Below are positions 17,006-23,793 of a stretch of 52,075 nucleotides of DNA, one piece after another. This DNA comes from Clostridia bacterium. GTDB taxonomy: Bacteria; Bacillota; Clostridia; Oscillospirales; Acutalibacteraceae. Position numbers and translations under genes: made by a program. Each line of letters begins with the position of its first letter. The stretch's first letter is position 1. The stretch spans positions 1 to 52,075 of the forward strand of contig JAFRRP010000054.1 in NCBI GenBank assembly GCA_017428085.1, in the 5' to 3' direction. The notes under the pieces are model-generated. The model ran no database searches. It saw only the letters and a list, made by a program, of their open reading frames with translations, and was not told the DNA's origin.

Positions 17006-17446
17006 ATGATTAACAGTGTTGTGATCATGGGCCGACTGGTAGCCGATCCGGAGCTGCGCACCACGACCTCGGGTATTTCCCGCACGTCGTTCCGCGTGGC
17101 GGTGGACCGCAGATACCAGAAGTCGGGCGAAGAAAAGCAGACGGATTTTATCAGCTGTGTGGCATGGCGCGAGAAGGCGGATTTCGTTTCGCAGTGGTTC
17201 CATAAGGGTTCCATGATCGCGGTGCAGGGCTCCCTGCAGTCCCGCAGCTACGAGGACAACAACGGCAACAAGCGCACCGCTTACGAAGTTGTGGCGGATA
17301 ACGTCAGCTTCTGCGGCTCCAAGGCCGAAAGCGGCACAGGCGCTCCCGCCGGCAACATGTCCGGCGCGGCTCCCGCGGCGTCCTATTCCAACAGCACGCC
17401 CGACGATTTTTCACAGGTCGTTGACGACGACGATCTTCCGTTCTGA
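17006..17446 (+). CDS. ssb: Single-stranded DNA-binding protein
   Basis: Homotetrameric OB-fold protein that coats single-stranded DNA in replication and repair. OB domain about residues 1-105 (MINSVVIMGRLVADPELR, then FISCVAWREKADF and GSLQSRSYEDNNG), a Gly/Ala/Ser-rich linker, and the acidic tip DDDDLPF that recruits partner proteins. 146 aa. RBS AAGGAGGAG. Its place between rpsF and rpsR is the classical one. Confidence 0.97.
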   Translation: MINSVVIMGRLVADPELRTTTSGISRTSFRVAVDRRYQKSGEEKQTDFISCVAWREKADFVSQWFHKGSMIAVQGSLQSRSYEDNNGNKRTAYEVVADNVSFCGSKAESGTGAPAGNMSGAAPAASYSNSTPDDFSQVVDDDDLPF

Positions 17447-17473
17447 TTTTAACTAATATAGGAGGATACCGAA

Positions 17474-17731
17474 ATGGCTTTCGAGAAGAAAGAGAACAGG
17501 GGCCCTCGCCCCATGAACAGAAAGAGCCGCAAAAAGGTGTGCACTTTCTGTGTGGAGAAGTCTGAGTTTATCGATTACAAAGACACCCAGAAGCTCCGCC
17601 GCTTTATCTCTGAAAGAGCGAAGATTTTACCCCGCCGTGTGACGGGCACCTGCGCTTACCATCAGAGAGAGCTCACCGTCGCGATCAAGCGCGCCCGTCA
17701 GCTGGCGCTGCTGCCCTACATCAGCGACTGA
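17474..17731 (+). CDS. rpsR: 30S ribosomal protein S18
   Basis: Partner of S6 on the 30S platform. KKVCTFC at the N-terminus and the core [21 protein letters not shown] are typical. 85 aa. One CxxC pair (residues 23 and 26) resembles the zinc-binding form of S18; a third cysteine (C57) is in [31 protein letters not shown]. Last gene of the operon. Confidence 0.97.
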   Translation: MAFEKKENRGPRPMNRKSRKKVCTFCVEKSEFIDYKDTQKLRRFISERAKILPRRVTGTCAYHQRELTVAIKRARQLALLPYISD

Positions 17732-17734
17732 CAA

Positions 17735-17862
17735 GAAAGCGGCTGCGCCGCAGCGCAGAGCGCTTTCGGATACGCCATCGCCGTTGCCCAAAGGGCAAAA
17801 TCGGCGGGCGTTAAGATTATTTTTGTTTGATAGGAACCGAGAAGTTTCCTATCAAATAAAAA
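17735..17862. repeat. Cluster of three long hairpins after rpsR
   Basis: Three nearly perfect inverted repeats in a row: 17735-17767 (GAAAGCG...CGCTTTC with inner CTGCGC CGCA GCGCAG), 17772-17811 (ACGCC, CGCCG and GCCC pairing with GGGC, CGGCG and GGCGT around AAA), and 17819-17862 (TTTGATAGGAA with TTCCTATCAAA, extended by TTTTT/AAAAA across a G-T pair). They lie before the real terminator at 17875. They could be a non-autonomous intergenic repeat, a 3' RNA-stabilising structure or a processing site; I cannot decide. An 88-codon minus-strand frame through them is explained by the hairpins. Confidence 0.6.
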
Positions 17863-17874
17863 ACCTGTTTTTTC

Positions 17875-17901
17875 CGCGCTCCGACCGGGGCGCGTTTTTT
17901 T
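17875..17901 (+). terminator. Terminator of rpsF-ssb-rpsR
   Basis: Stem 17875-17882 with 17887-17894 (CGCGCTCC / GGGGCGCG, one G-U pair), loop GACC, then seven T. Confidence 0.92.
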
Positions 17902-17912
17902 GTTTAAACGTA

Positions 17913-17940
17913 TTGCATTCTCCAAACAATGTGATACAAT
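17913..17940 (+). promoter_or_regulatory. Promoter of the GH109-like gene
   Basis: TTGCAT (17913-17918) and TACAAT (17935-17940), 16-base spacer, just after the terminator. Confidence 0.6.
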
Positions 17941-17981
17941 GAGGATAACAAAGTTTTGCTTATCCGAAAGGGGAGTATGCA

Positions 17982-19124
17982 ATGATAAAAATAGGTATCG
18001 CGGGCTGCCGCGGGCTTTCCACCCTGCAGGGCCTGCACGACATTGAGGACGTTCGGATCACCGCCATGTGCGACCTGAACGAGGACCATCTGAAGGACGC
18101 CGCGGCGCGTATCGGCGGCGACGTAAAGACCTTCCGCGTGTTTGACGACATGCTGGAAAGCGATATCGACGCGGTGATCATCGCCACGCCCATGCAGTGC
18201 CACGTGCCGCAGGCCATCGCCGCGATGGAGGCCGGTAAGCACGTCATGTGCGAGGTGACGGCAGGCGTTTCCATGGACGAGCTGTTCTGGCTGTGCGAGA
18301 CTGTGGAAAAATACAACAAAATCTATATGTACGCCGAAAACTACATCTACGCGCCCAAGGTGCAGCTGGTCAAGGGCATGGTGGCCGCGGGACTGTTCGG
18401 CAGACCTTACTACGCGGAGGGCATGTACCTGCACGACATCCACGAGATATTGACCTATCCCGACGGCAAAACGTCGTGGCGCAGCTACTGGCAGTGCGGC
18501 AAGCGGGGCAACTTCTATCCCACCCACAGCATCGGCCCGGTGATGCAGTGGTTCCCCGGCGACCGGATCACGGAGATCTCCTGCTTCTCCCCCGGCGTGC
18601 ACAACGACTACGGCGTCAAGCAGGACAGCGGCACCACCATGATGTGCCGCACGGAGCAGGGCAACCTGCTGGAGATCCGTACCGACTGCCTGTCTCCGCG
18701 CCCCCATTGTATGGATAACTACCTGCTGCAGGGTACGGAGGGTATCTTCCAGTCCGCCCAGTACGGCAAGGGAAGGTCCAACGGCGATTTCGACCGGGTA
18801 TCCCTGCGCAGTAATCTCACCGAAAGCGGCGCCATGGACTGGGAGGACCTGTTCAATTACAAACAGTATTTGCCGGACCGCTACAAAAACGCCACCGAAA
18901 GCCAGCGCAGGGCCGGTCACGACGGCGGCGACTACTTCATCGTGGAGGACTTCATCAACGCTGTACGCGACGGCAAACAACCCGATCTGGACGTGTATAC
19001 CGCCTGCGAGTGGACTGCGGCGGGGTTGCTGTCCGCCCTGTCCGTCACCAACAACGGCAAAACGATCGAGGTGCCGCACTTCCGTCCGCAGATGCCCTTG
19101 GCGGAAAAGCGCGTGACGCTGTAA
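17982..19124 (+). CDS. Gfo/Idh/MocA oxidoreductase, GH109-like
   Basis: 380-aa cytoplasmic protein with an N-terminal Rossmann domain (GIAGCRG at 5-11, then CDLNEDH and VIIATPMQCH) and the EAGKHVMCEV motif that carries the usual E-K-P segment, here with valine-threonine after the glutamate. The middle part has GNFYPTHSIGPV and later GHDGGDYF, which resemble the YPTHGLGPV and GGHGGMDF blocks of GH109 alpha-N-acetylgalactosaminidases. Those enzymes cleave glycosides by transient oxidation with bound NAD. No signal peptide, so any glycan would be an imported oligosaccharide. Single gene with its own promoter (TTGCAT/TACAAT) and terminator. It could instead be an ordinary sugar dehydrogenase. Confidence 0.75.
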   Translation: MIKIGIAGCRGLSTLQGLHDIEDVRITAMCDLNEDHLKDAAARIGGDVKTFRVFDDMLESDIDAVIIATPMQCHVPQAIAAMEAGKHVMCEVTAGVSMDELFWLCETVEKYNKIYMYAENYIYAPKVQLVKGMVAAGLFGRPYYAEGMYLHDIHEILTYPDGKTSWRSYWQCGKRGNFYPTHSIGPVMQWFPGDRITEISCFSPGVHNDYGVKQDSGTTMMCRTEQGNLLEIRTDCLSPRPHCMDNYLLQGTEGIFQSAQYGKGRSNGDFDRVSLRSNLTESGAMDWEDLFNYKQYLPDRYKNATESQRRAGHDGGDYFIVEDFINAVRDGKQPDLDVYTACEWTAAGLLSALSVTNNGKTIEVPHFRPQMPLAEKRVTL

Positions 19125-19152
19125 TTATTCCCGCATATCAACATACGCGAAA

Positions 19153-19178
19153 ACGGTCTGCTCCGGCAGGCCGTTTTT
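19153..19178 (+). terminator. Terminator of the GH109-like gene
   Basis: Stem ACGGTCTGC (19153-19161) with GCAGGCCGT (19166-19174), then five T. Confidence 0.88.
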
Positions 19179-19326
19179 ATGGTTTTGAGATTTCATTTTT
19201 GAGAAACGCCGTTGCGGATGCTTTTTCCGGTTTGCGGTCGCTTCAATGTTGGTTTTATCTTTTTTTTCGCTTTTCGGTTTATTCCCGTCCGTTTCGGGAA
19301 ACATGATAGTGAAAGGCGATGAGAAT

Positions 19327-19770
19327 ATGACGGAAAACCCGAACGCGGCGTATCAGAAAAAGGTGGAGGCCCTTTCGCCGAAGTCCCCTCTGCTGAAAAA
19401 CTGTATCTGGGCGTTTTTGTGCGGCGGCGCGCTGTGCCTGTTCGCGGAGCTGCTGTTTACGGCGTATACCGGCTGGGGCGCGGCGGAAAAGGAAGCCCGT
19501 ACCTGCGTTTCCATCACCATCGTGGCGCTGACGGCGCTCTTTACCGCCTTGGGCGTATACGACAAAGCCGCCAAGCACGCGGGCGCCGGGTTTGCGGTGC
19601 CCATCTCCGGCTTTGCCAACTCCGTGGTCTCCGCGGCGATGGAATACTCCACGGAGGGCCGCATCCTCGGCACGGCGGTCAAAATGTTTACGCTGGCGGG
19701 GCCCGTGATCGTGTACGGCTGCAGCTTCGCCATGATCTACGGGCTGATCTACTATTTCTTTTTGATGTGA
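19327..19770 (+). CDS. spoVAC: Stage V sporulation protein AC
   Basis: Membrane protein of the SpoVA channel, which moves calcium-dipicolinate into the developing spore and lets it out at germination; Bacillus SpoVAC behaves as a mechanosensitive channel. The stretch YQKKVEALSPKSPLLKNCIW is the family start, followed by four hydrophobic segments. The ATG at 19327 gives 147 aa, the usual size; the open frame extends up to 19246 but those codons are not family-like. RBS GAAAGGCGATGAG is weak. A CATGATA box (19302-19308) could be a sigma-G -10, but its -35 partner is poor. spoVAD follows 7 bases later. Confidence 0.93.
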   Translation: MTENPNAAYQKKVEALSPKSPLLKNCIWAFLCGGALCLFAELLFTAYTGWGAAEKEARTCVSITIVALTALFTALGVYDKAAKHAGAGFAVPISGFANSVVSAAMEYSTEGRILGTAVKMFTLAGPVIVYGCSFAMIYGLIYYFFLM

Positions 19771-19777
19771 GGGGCCT

Positions 19778-20791
19778 ATGGCAAGCAAGATAGGAAAAAA
19801 CGTGGTATCATTCGCGCAGCCGCCCTGCGTGATCGCCTCCGCCGCCGTGACGGGCAAAACGGAGGGTGAAGGGCCGCTGGCGCGGGAATTTGACGCCTGT
19901 TATCCGGATGACGGGCTGGGCAAGGCCAATTGGAACGAGGCGGAGGCGGAGCTGCTGTTTCAGGCGGTTACACGTGCCATTGAAAAAGGTCGCCTGTATC
20001 GGTCCGATATCGACCTGATCGTAGCGGGCGACCTGCTGAACCAGTGTACGGCCAGCACCTTCGGCGCCAAGGATTTCGGCGTGCCCTTCGCCGGTATTTT
20101 CGGCGCTTGCTCCACCATGGCCTACGCCATGGCGCTGGCGGCGCTGCTGGTGGACGGCAAGGGCTTCGACAATGTGGTGGCGGCCACCTCGTCGCACTTC
20201 TGTTCCGCGGAAAAACAGTTCCGTTTCCCGCTGGAATACGGTGGACAACGGGCGCAGACGGCGCAGCGTACCGTTACCGGCGGCGCTGCCTGTGTGATCG
20301 GCAGGGGCTATGAGGATATCATTATCCCGCGGGCGATGTTCGGGAAGATCACCGACTATGGCATCAAGGATGCCGCCAATATGGGCGCCGCCATGGCGCC
20401 CGCAGCGGCGCGGTCCATTGCGGAGTATCTGGAGGATACGGGCGCGGAGCCGGAGGATTTTGATATGATCCTGACCGGCGATCTGGGCAGCACCGGCACG
20501 GCGCTGCTGCACGAGTTGGCCGTCGAGCAGTACGGGATGGATCTGACGCCCGTCCATGAGGATTGCGGCAACATGATCTTTGACGCGCGCAAGCAGGACG
20601 CCCATTCCGGCGGCTCCGGCTGCGCCTGCTCCGGCGTGGTGGTCTGTTCCCGTATCCTGCGGCAATTGAAAGAGGAGGAGCTGCGGCGGGTGCTGTTCGT
20701 GGGGACCGGCGCGCTGATGTCGCCGGACGTGGTGCTGCAGGGCAAGACGATCCCGGGCATCGCCCACGCGGTGGAGCTGGTGAGAAGATGA
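19778..20791 (+). CDS. spoVAD: Stage V sporulation protein AD
   Basis: Thiolase-fold protein of 337 aa that binds dipicolinic acid and sits on the outer face of the spore inner membrane with the SpoVA channel. Diagnostic stretches: VAGDLLNQCTASTFGAKDFG, FGACSTMAYAMALAA, TGDLGSTGTALLHEL and GGSGCACSGVV. Full length. RBS GAGGGG, 7 bases after spoVAC. Its stop codon overlaps the ATG of a 58-codon frame. Confidence 0.95.
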   Translation: MASKIGKNVVSFAQPPCVIASAAVTGKTEGEGPLAREFDACYPDDGLGKANWNEAEAELLFQAVTRAIEKGRLYRSDIDLIVAGDLLNQCTASTFGAKDFGVPFAGIFGACSTMAYAMALAALLVDGKGFDNVVAATSSHFCSAEKQFRFPLEYGGQRAQTAQRTVTGGAACVIGRGYEDIIIPRAMFGKITDYGIKDAANMGAAMAPAAARSIAEYLEDTGAEPEDFDMILTGDLGSTGTALLHELAVEQYGMDLTPVHEDCGNMIFDARKQDAHSGGSGCACSGVVVCSRILRQLKEEELRRVLFVGTGALMSPDVVLQGKTIPGIAHAVELVRR

Positions 20792-20964
20792 AAAGAGAAA
20801 CGATCGACGAGCTGAACGCGCTGTTGAAGCCGTATCGCGCCGTGAAGGCGGTCAGCCGCATCAACCGCATCTCCGGCGCGGTGAAAACCCTGTCGGCGCT
20901 GGCGGTGTTCGGCCTGCTGGCGTGGGAAGCTTTTACCATCGCAAAAACGATCCCCGGCCGCTGA
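20788..20964 (+). CDS. 58-aa putative small membrane protein after spoVAD
   Basis: Short open frame whose ATG overlaps the spoVAD stop (ATGA at 20788-20791), the usual sign of translational coupling. The product starts MKRETIDELNALLKPYRAVK, is basic and amphipathic for 30 residues, then has a hydrophobic stretch (about 33-52, TLSALAVFGLLAWEAFTIAK) that could span or lie on the membrane, and ends in TIPGR. It occupies the place of spoVAE in clostridial spoVAC-AD-AE operons but is too short and does not resemble SpoVAE. Its last codons coincide with a minus-strand terminator stem. Real expression is unproven. Confidence 0.5.
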   Translation: MKRETIDELNALLKPYRAVKAVSRINRISGAVKTLSALAVFGLLAWEAFTIAKTIPGR

Positions 20965-20982
20965 TACGCGCCGGGGATCGTT
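20943..20982 (-). terminator. Terminator of the XRE gene, overlapping the 58-aa frame
   Basis: Perfect 13-bp inverted repeat: 20946-20958 (AACGATCCCCGGC) with 20970-20982 (GCCGGGGATCGTT). On the minus strand it is followed by five T (20947-20943). On the plus strand no T-run follows, so its direction is toward the minus-strand gene. Confidence 0.85.
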
Positions 20983-20990
20983 CAAGTTAA

Positions 20991-21022
20991 AACTTACAAC
21001 TTGCAACTTACATCTTGCAACT
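20991..21022. repeat. Two tandem copies of a 14-base unit
   Basis: AACTTACAACTTGC (20991-21004) and AACTTACATCTTGC (21005-21018), one mismatch, then a partial AACT. The unit sits between the XRE gene and its terminator; role unknown. Confidence 0.75.
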
Positions 21023-21040
21023 GATTTGCTTCGCAGATCC

Positions 21041-21595
21041 TCACTGAAACGCCTTCGTCACGTCGGTGTTGATCAGCATCATAGCGTGGTCGTTGACCGT
21101 TTTGCTGAACAGCGGAGGGGCCGCCTCATCGTCCCGCTTGGGCGCGCGCTCGCACAGCCGGTTGATACTGACGTCGCACAGCCCCCGCAGCTCGGCGTTT
21201 CCGTCGACGGCGGCAAGAAACTTTTTGATGCACAGCGTAAAGAAATCCGTAAAAAAGATCTCCATGCTGTCGTCGTTTTCCTCCGCCTGCTGCGACAGGT
21301 AAAGAATGCTCCGGATCACGGTTTTCGGGATCATCCTGTAGTCCGCCGGGATGGCCTGCGTGTCGAACAGCTCGCTCATCTTTTGTTTGGAATCGGTCAG
21401 CCCCAGCAGATAATCCGCCGTCACGTCGTAATAATCGGCCACCTTTTTGACAAAATCGAGATTGCACTCCCGGATGCCCTTTTCGTAGTGGGACAGCAGC
21501 GCCTGTGAGATACCCAGCTCCTCGGCGGCCTGCTTCTGGGACAGGTTCCTGTCGCGCCGCAGCGCGGATAAATTGGCGGAAAAAGCTACGCTCAT
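21041..21595 (-). CDS. XRE-family transcriptional regulator
   Basis: 184-aa protein with an N-terminal Cro/CI helix-turn-helix (about 8-62): LSALRRDRNLSQKQAAEELG, then ISQALLSHYEKGIRECNLDF and DYYDVTADYLLGLTD. The remaining 120 residues are helical, unlike known ligand domains, and may serve dimerisation or sensing. RBS AGGGAGAA. Divergent from the phosphatase gene with overlapping -10 boxes, so it may repress that gene and itself. Confidence 0.9.
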   Translation of the reverse strand: MSVAFSANLSALRRDRNLSQKQAAEELGISQALLSHYEKGIRECNLDFVKKVADYYDVTADYLLGLTDSKQKMSELFDTQAIPADYRMIPKTVIRSILYLSQQAEENDDSMEIFFTDFFTLCIKKFLAAVDGNAELRGLCDVSINRLCERAPKRDDEAAPPLFSKTVNDHAMMLINTDVTKAFQ

Positions 21596-21607
21596 AAAAA
21601 TTCTCCC

Positions 21608-21636
21608 TTGATTGTCGGCTCGAAATGTATTATACT
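21608..21636 (+). promoter_or_regulatory. Promoter of the histidine phosphatase gene
   Basis: TTGATT (21608-21613) and TATACT (21631-21636), 17-base spacer. The same AT block read on the minus strand gives TATAAT (21634-21629) toward the XRE gene. Confidence 0.7.
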
Positions 21637-21687
21637 ACTTTTATCTTACACGAATTTTCGGGATTTGTAAATACGAGAGGTAAAAAT

Positions 21688-22398
21688 ATGCGCACCTTTA
21701 AGATCCACCTGATCCGCCACGGCCTGCCGGAGGGCGCGGAGCTGGGGCAGTACATAGGCCACACGGACGTGGCGCTGTCCGCCGACGGCAAAAAGCAGCT
21801 GAAGGATATGAAATCCGATTTCGAGTATCCGTCCGTCAGCGCGGTCATCACCAGCCCGCTGGACCGCTGTCTGGAGACGGCGCGGATCCTGTACCCGGAC
21901 CTCAGCCCCTTGATCTTCGACGGGCTGATCGAATACGATTTCGGCGAGTTCGAGGGAATGACCGCCGACGAGCTGAAAAGCGACCCCGCCTTTACCGAGT
22001 GGCTGGCGGGCGGCGAGGACGCCGCGGCTCCCTTCGGCGAAAGCAACGGCGATTTTGCCAAGCGCGTGTGCCGCTGCTTCAACGACATCGTGGAGGGCGT
22101 CATGAAATCCGGCGTGGACAGCGTGGCGGTCATCACCCACGGCGGCGTTATCATGACCATCATGCAGTATTTCGCCCTGCCGGAAGCGCCCATGCACGAC
22201 TGGCTGACGCCCAACGGCTGCGGCTACACCCTGAACGTGATCCCCTCCGTCTGGTCCAACATCAAAAAGGCGGAGGCCATGGCGGAGATCCCGCTGAAGC
22301 CCTACGAGCCCGCGGATGAGCCGGAGGGAGACTGGGATATCGAACTGGACCCCGACGAGTTTGTCGGCTTCTACACGCCGGAGGAGGACCACCCGTGA
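21688..22398 (+). CDS. Histidine phosphatase family protein (phosphoglycerate-mutase-like)
   Basis: 236-aa enzyme of the RHG branch. LIRHGLPEG (8-16) holds the phospho-accepting histidine; SPLDRCLETARIL carries the second arginine region, EYDFGEFEGM the acid, and VITHGGVIMTIM the second histidine. These proteins hydrolyse phosphoesters (for example alpha-ribazole phosphate or sugar phosphates); the substrate cannot be told. The ATG at 21688, after GAGAGG, is chosen over the upstream frame from 21625, whose codons lie on the promoter. It overlaps the next gene by GTGA. Confidence 0.88.
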   Translation: MRTFKIHLIRHGLPEGAELGQYIGHTDVALSADGKKQLKDMKSDFEYPSVSAVITSPLDRCLETARILYPDLSPLIFDGLIEYDFGEFEGMTADELKSDPAFTEWLAGGEDAAAPFGESNGDFAKRVCRCFNDIVEGVMKSGVDSVAVITHGGVIMTIMQYFALPEAPMHDWLTPNGCGYTLNVIPSVWSNIKKAEAMAEIPLKPYEPADEPEGDWDIELDPDEFVGFYTPEEDHP

Positions 22399-22607
22399 TC
22401 ACACAGGAGACCATCGACCGCATCAACGAGCTGGCGCGCAAATCCCGCACGTCGGAGGGGTTGACGGAGGCCGAAAAGGAAGAACAGCAGAAGCTGCGGC
22501 GGGCGTATATCGACGCGTACAAAGCCTCGCTTCGGAACGAGCTGGAGCACACGGTGGTCGTCCGCCCGGACGGCACCCGGCAAAGGCTATCGGAGATAAA
22601 AAAATAG
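22395..22607 (+). CDS. DUF896 (YnzC-like) small protein
   Basis: 70-aa protein of the UPF0291/YnzC family: TIDRINELARKSRTSEGLTE, then EKEEQQKLRRAYIDAYKAS and a C-terminal VVRPDGTRQRL. The family is a two-helix bundle of unknown role; in Bacillus ynzC is next to SOS genes. GTG start overlapping the phosphatase stop (GTGA, 22395-22398), so translation is coupled. An imperfect hairpin (GATTTCC...GGAAATC, 22609-22631) follows without a T-run. Confidence 0.92.
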   Translation: MITQETIDRINELARKSRTSEGLTEAEKEEQQKLRRAYIDAYKASLRNELEHTVVVRPDGTRQRLSEIKK

Positions 22608-22643
22608 ATTTCCACAATTCGCGCGGAAATCAACTGGAAATTT

Positions 22644-22730
22644 CGTAGCACGGAGCCTCAGCTCCGTTAAGTCGGCGCAAACAACAGTATTGCAATCGCC
22701 TGATTTACGTTGCTGAGGCAGCGTGCTACG
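22644..22730. mobile_element. 87-bp element with 19-bp terminal inverted repeats, MITE-like
   Basis: The ends 22644-22662 (CGTAGCACGGAGCCTCAGC) and 22712-22730 (read in reverse complement CGTAGCACGCTGCCTCAGC) match at 17 of 19 bases. TTT flanks both sides and could be a target duplication. No coding capacity. The right end supplies the TAG stop codon of the sialidase (22728-22726). It looks like a non-autonomous insertion but could act as a bidirectional hairpin terminator between convergent genes. Confidence 0.6.
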
Positions 22731-23793
22731 TTTGTATATCTATGGGGACCGTTGTCATGACGACAGCGGTTCCTTTTTCGTAGGCGACGTATAGGGCACC
22801 GTTGCAAAATGCGACGTCGCTGTAGCCCGCGTCGCCGGGATCAAGGACCTGTAGTTCCTGCCAGTGTACGCCGTCCGCGCTCTGCTCCAGCGTCAGGTTT
22901 CGCCGATTTTCCCTATCGCGGCAGTGGGTCAGATACAGCGTATCATTCGCGGCGATCATTCCGCCGCAGCAGACGGGGTCCGGCACGTCCGGCAGAACGG
23001 CGACGGGGGAGAAGGAGATATCATTCAGAGCGGAGAGCGGAGTTCGGAGAGCGGAGATTTCATTGGTCGTTCCGTAAGCGCCGACAGAGCAGCAGCGGCT
23101 GTGCGTGTTTCCGTCCCGGATATTCAGCACGACCGTCCCGTCCGGCAGCTGCGCGGCGGCGGTCTCGTTGGGGTCGCGCACCCCGCCGTTGGGTACAAAG
23201 GACGCGATCCGCCACGTTTCGCCGCCGTCGCCGCTCGTCAGCGCGCACACCGCGCCGGGATGATGGGAATCGGCTTTTTTGCCGTGCTTCTTTAACACGG
23301 TCCAGCAGGGGACGAACAGCGTGCCGTCCGCCAATTCGATCCCGTGGCCGGGGCCCGTGGCGAACACGTTGCGCAGCTCCGGCAAGGTCATGGAGGAGAT
23401 ATCCCGAGGCTCGCTCCACGTTGCGCCTTCGTCCGTGCTGCGGCGGTAAAACACGCCGCCGCCCCGGTCTTCCACGCCGTATTCCACGCAGCAGAGAAAA
23501 TGCGCCGTACCGTCATTACCAGCGATCATCACCGGGTTGTTGACGGTCTTTTTCATTTTCGTGCCGCAAACAAGAACGACGGGGGCGGAAAAGGTCCGCC
23601 CGCCGTCGGTGCTTCTGCGTAAAAGTATGTCGATCTCCGCCCAGTCGCCGTCGCTCTTCCGCGCCTCGCAATATGCGAGCAGCGTTCCCTTCGCCGTCGC
23701 AATGACGCCGGGGATGCGGAACCGGGCGTAGCCGGATATCTGTTGGGGATCAAATAATATCTCCGATCTCCGCTCTCCGAACTCCGCTCTCAC
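22726..23793 (-). CDS. Exo-alpha-sialidase (GH33-like), repeat-invaded
   Basis: 355-aa six-bladed propeller sialidase that releases terminal sialic acids. ARFRIPG (23-29) holds the first arginine; Asp-boxes STDGGRTF (61-68), STDEGATW (119-126) and SGDGGETW (187-194); acid D50, glutamate E210 in RDPNETAAAQLPDG, and nucleophile Y324 in AGYSDVAF. No signal peptide, so cytoplasmic. The GTG start (23793) overlaps the upstream aldolase stop by four bases with AAAGGTGA as RBS. Codons 2-9 and about 246-256 are written in the same 26-base repeat in opposite orientations, and the stop lies in the 87-bp element's end. Length is near the family minimum, so a trimmed C-terminus is possible. Last gene of the uronate operon. 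Confidence 0.88.
   Translation of the reverse strand: MRAEFGERRSEILFDPQQISGYARFRIPGVIATAKGTLLAYCEARKSDGDWAEIDILLRRSTDGGRTFSAPVVLVCGTKMKKTVNNPVMIAGNDGTAHFLCCVEYGVEDRGGGVFYRRSTDEGATWSEPRDISSMTLPELRNVFATGPGHGIELADGTLFVPCWTVLKKHGKKADSHHPGAVCALTSGDGGETWRIASFVPNGGVRDPNETAAAQLPDGTVVLNIRDGNTHSRCCSVGAYGTTNEISALRTPLSALNDISFSPVAVLPDVPDPVCCGGMIAANDTLYLTHCRDRENRRNLTLEQSADGVHWQELQVLDPGDAGYSDVAFCNGALYVAYEKGTAVVMTTVPIDIQT
23032..23058 (+). repeat. 26-27 base GGAGAGCGGAGTTC repeat inside the sialidase gene
   Basis: The sequence from 23033 to 23058 is identical to the reverse complement of 23766-23791. It is a nearly doubled 14-base unit (GGAGAGCGGAGTTC, GGAGAGCGGAGAT). In the sialidase frame it encodes ISALRTPLSAL. 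Confidence 0.85.
23766..23791 (-). repeat. Second, inverted copy of the GGAGAGCGGAGTTC repeat at the sialidase start
   Basis: 26 bases identical in reverse complement to 23033-23058. It begins within the sialidase GTG codon and gives the N-terminal residues RAEFGERRS. It abuts the end of the aldolase gene. Confidence 0.85.

Noticed and set aside
17716..17982. 88-codon minus-strand frame after rpsR
   Set aside because: Runs through three hairpins, a terminator and a promoter; no RBS; explained by the inverted repeats.
19278..19308. Sigma-G promoter for spoVAC
   Set aside because: CATGATA is a fair -10 but the bases 18 upstream (TTTATT) do not fit a sigma-G -35; not listed as a feature.
20991..21022. 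CRISPR-like array
   Set aside because: Units are directly adjacent with no spacers, and no cas genes are present.
22609..22631. Hairpin GATTTCC/GGAAATC as terminator of the DUF896 gene
   Set aside because: Only a 7-bp stem with a 9-base loop and no T-run on either strand.
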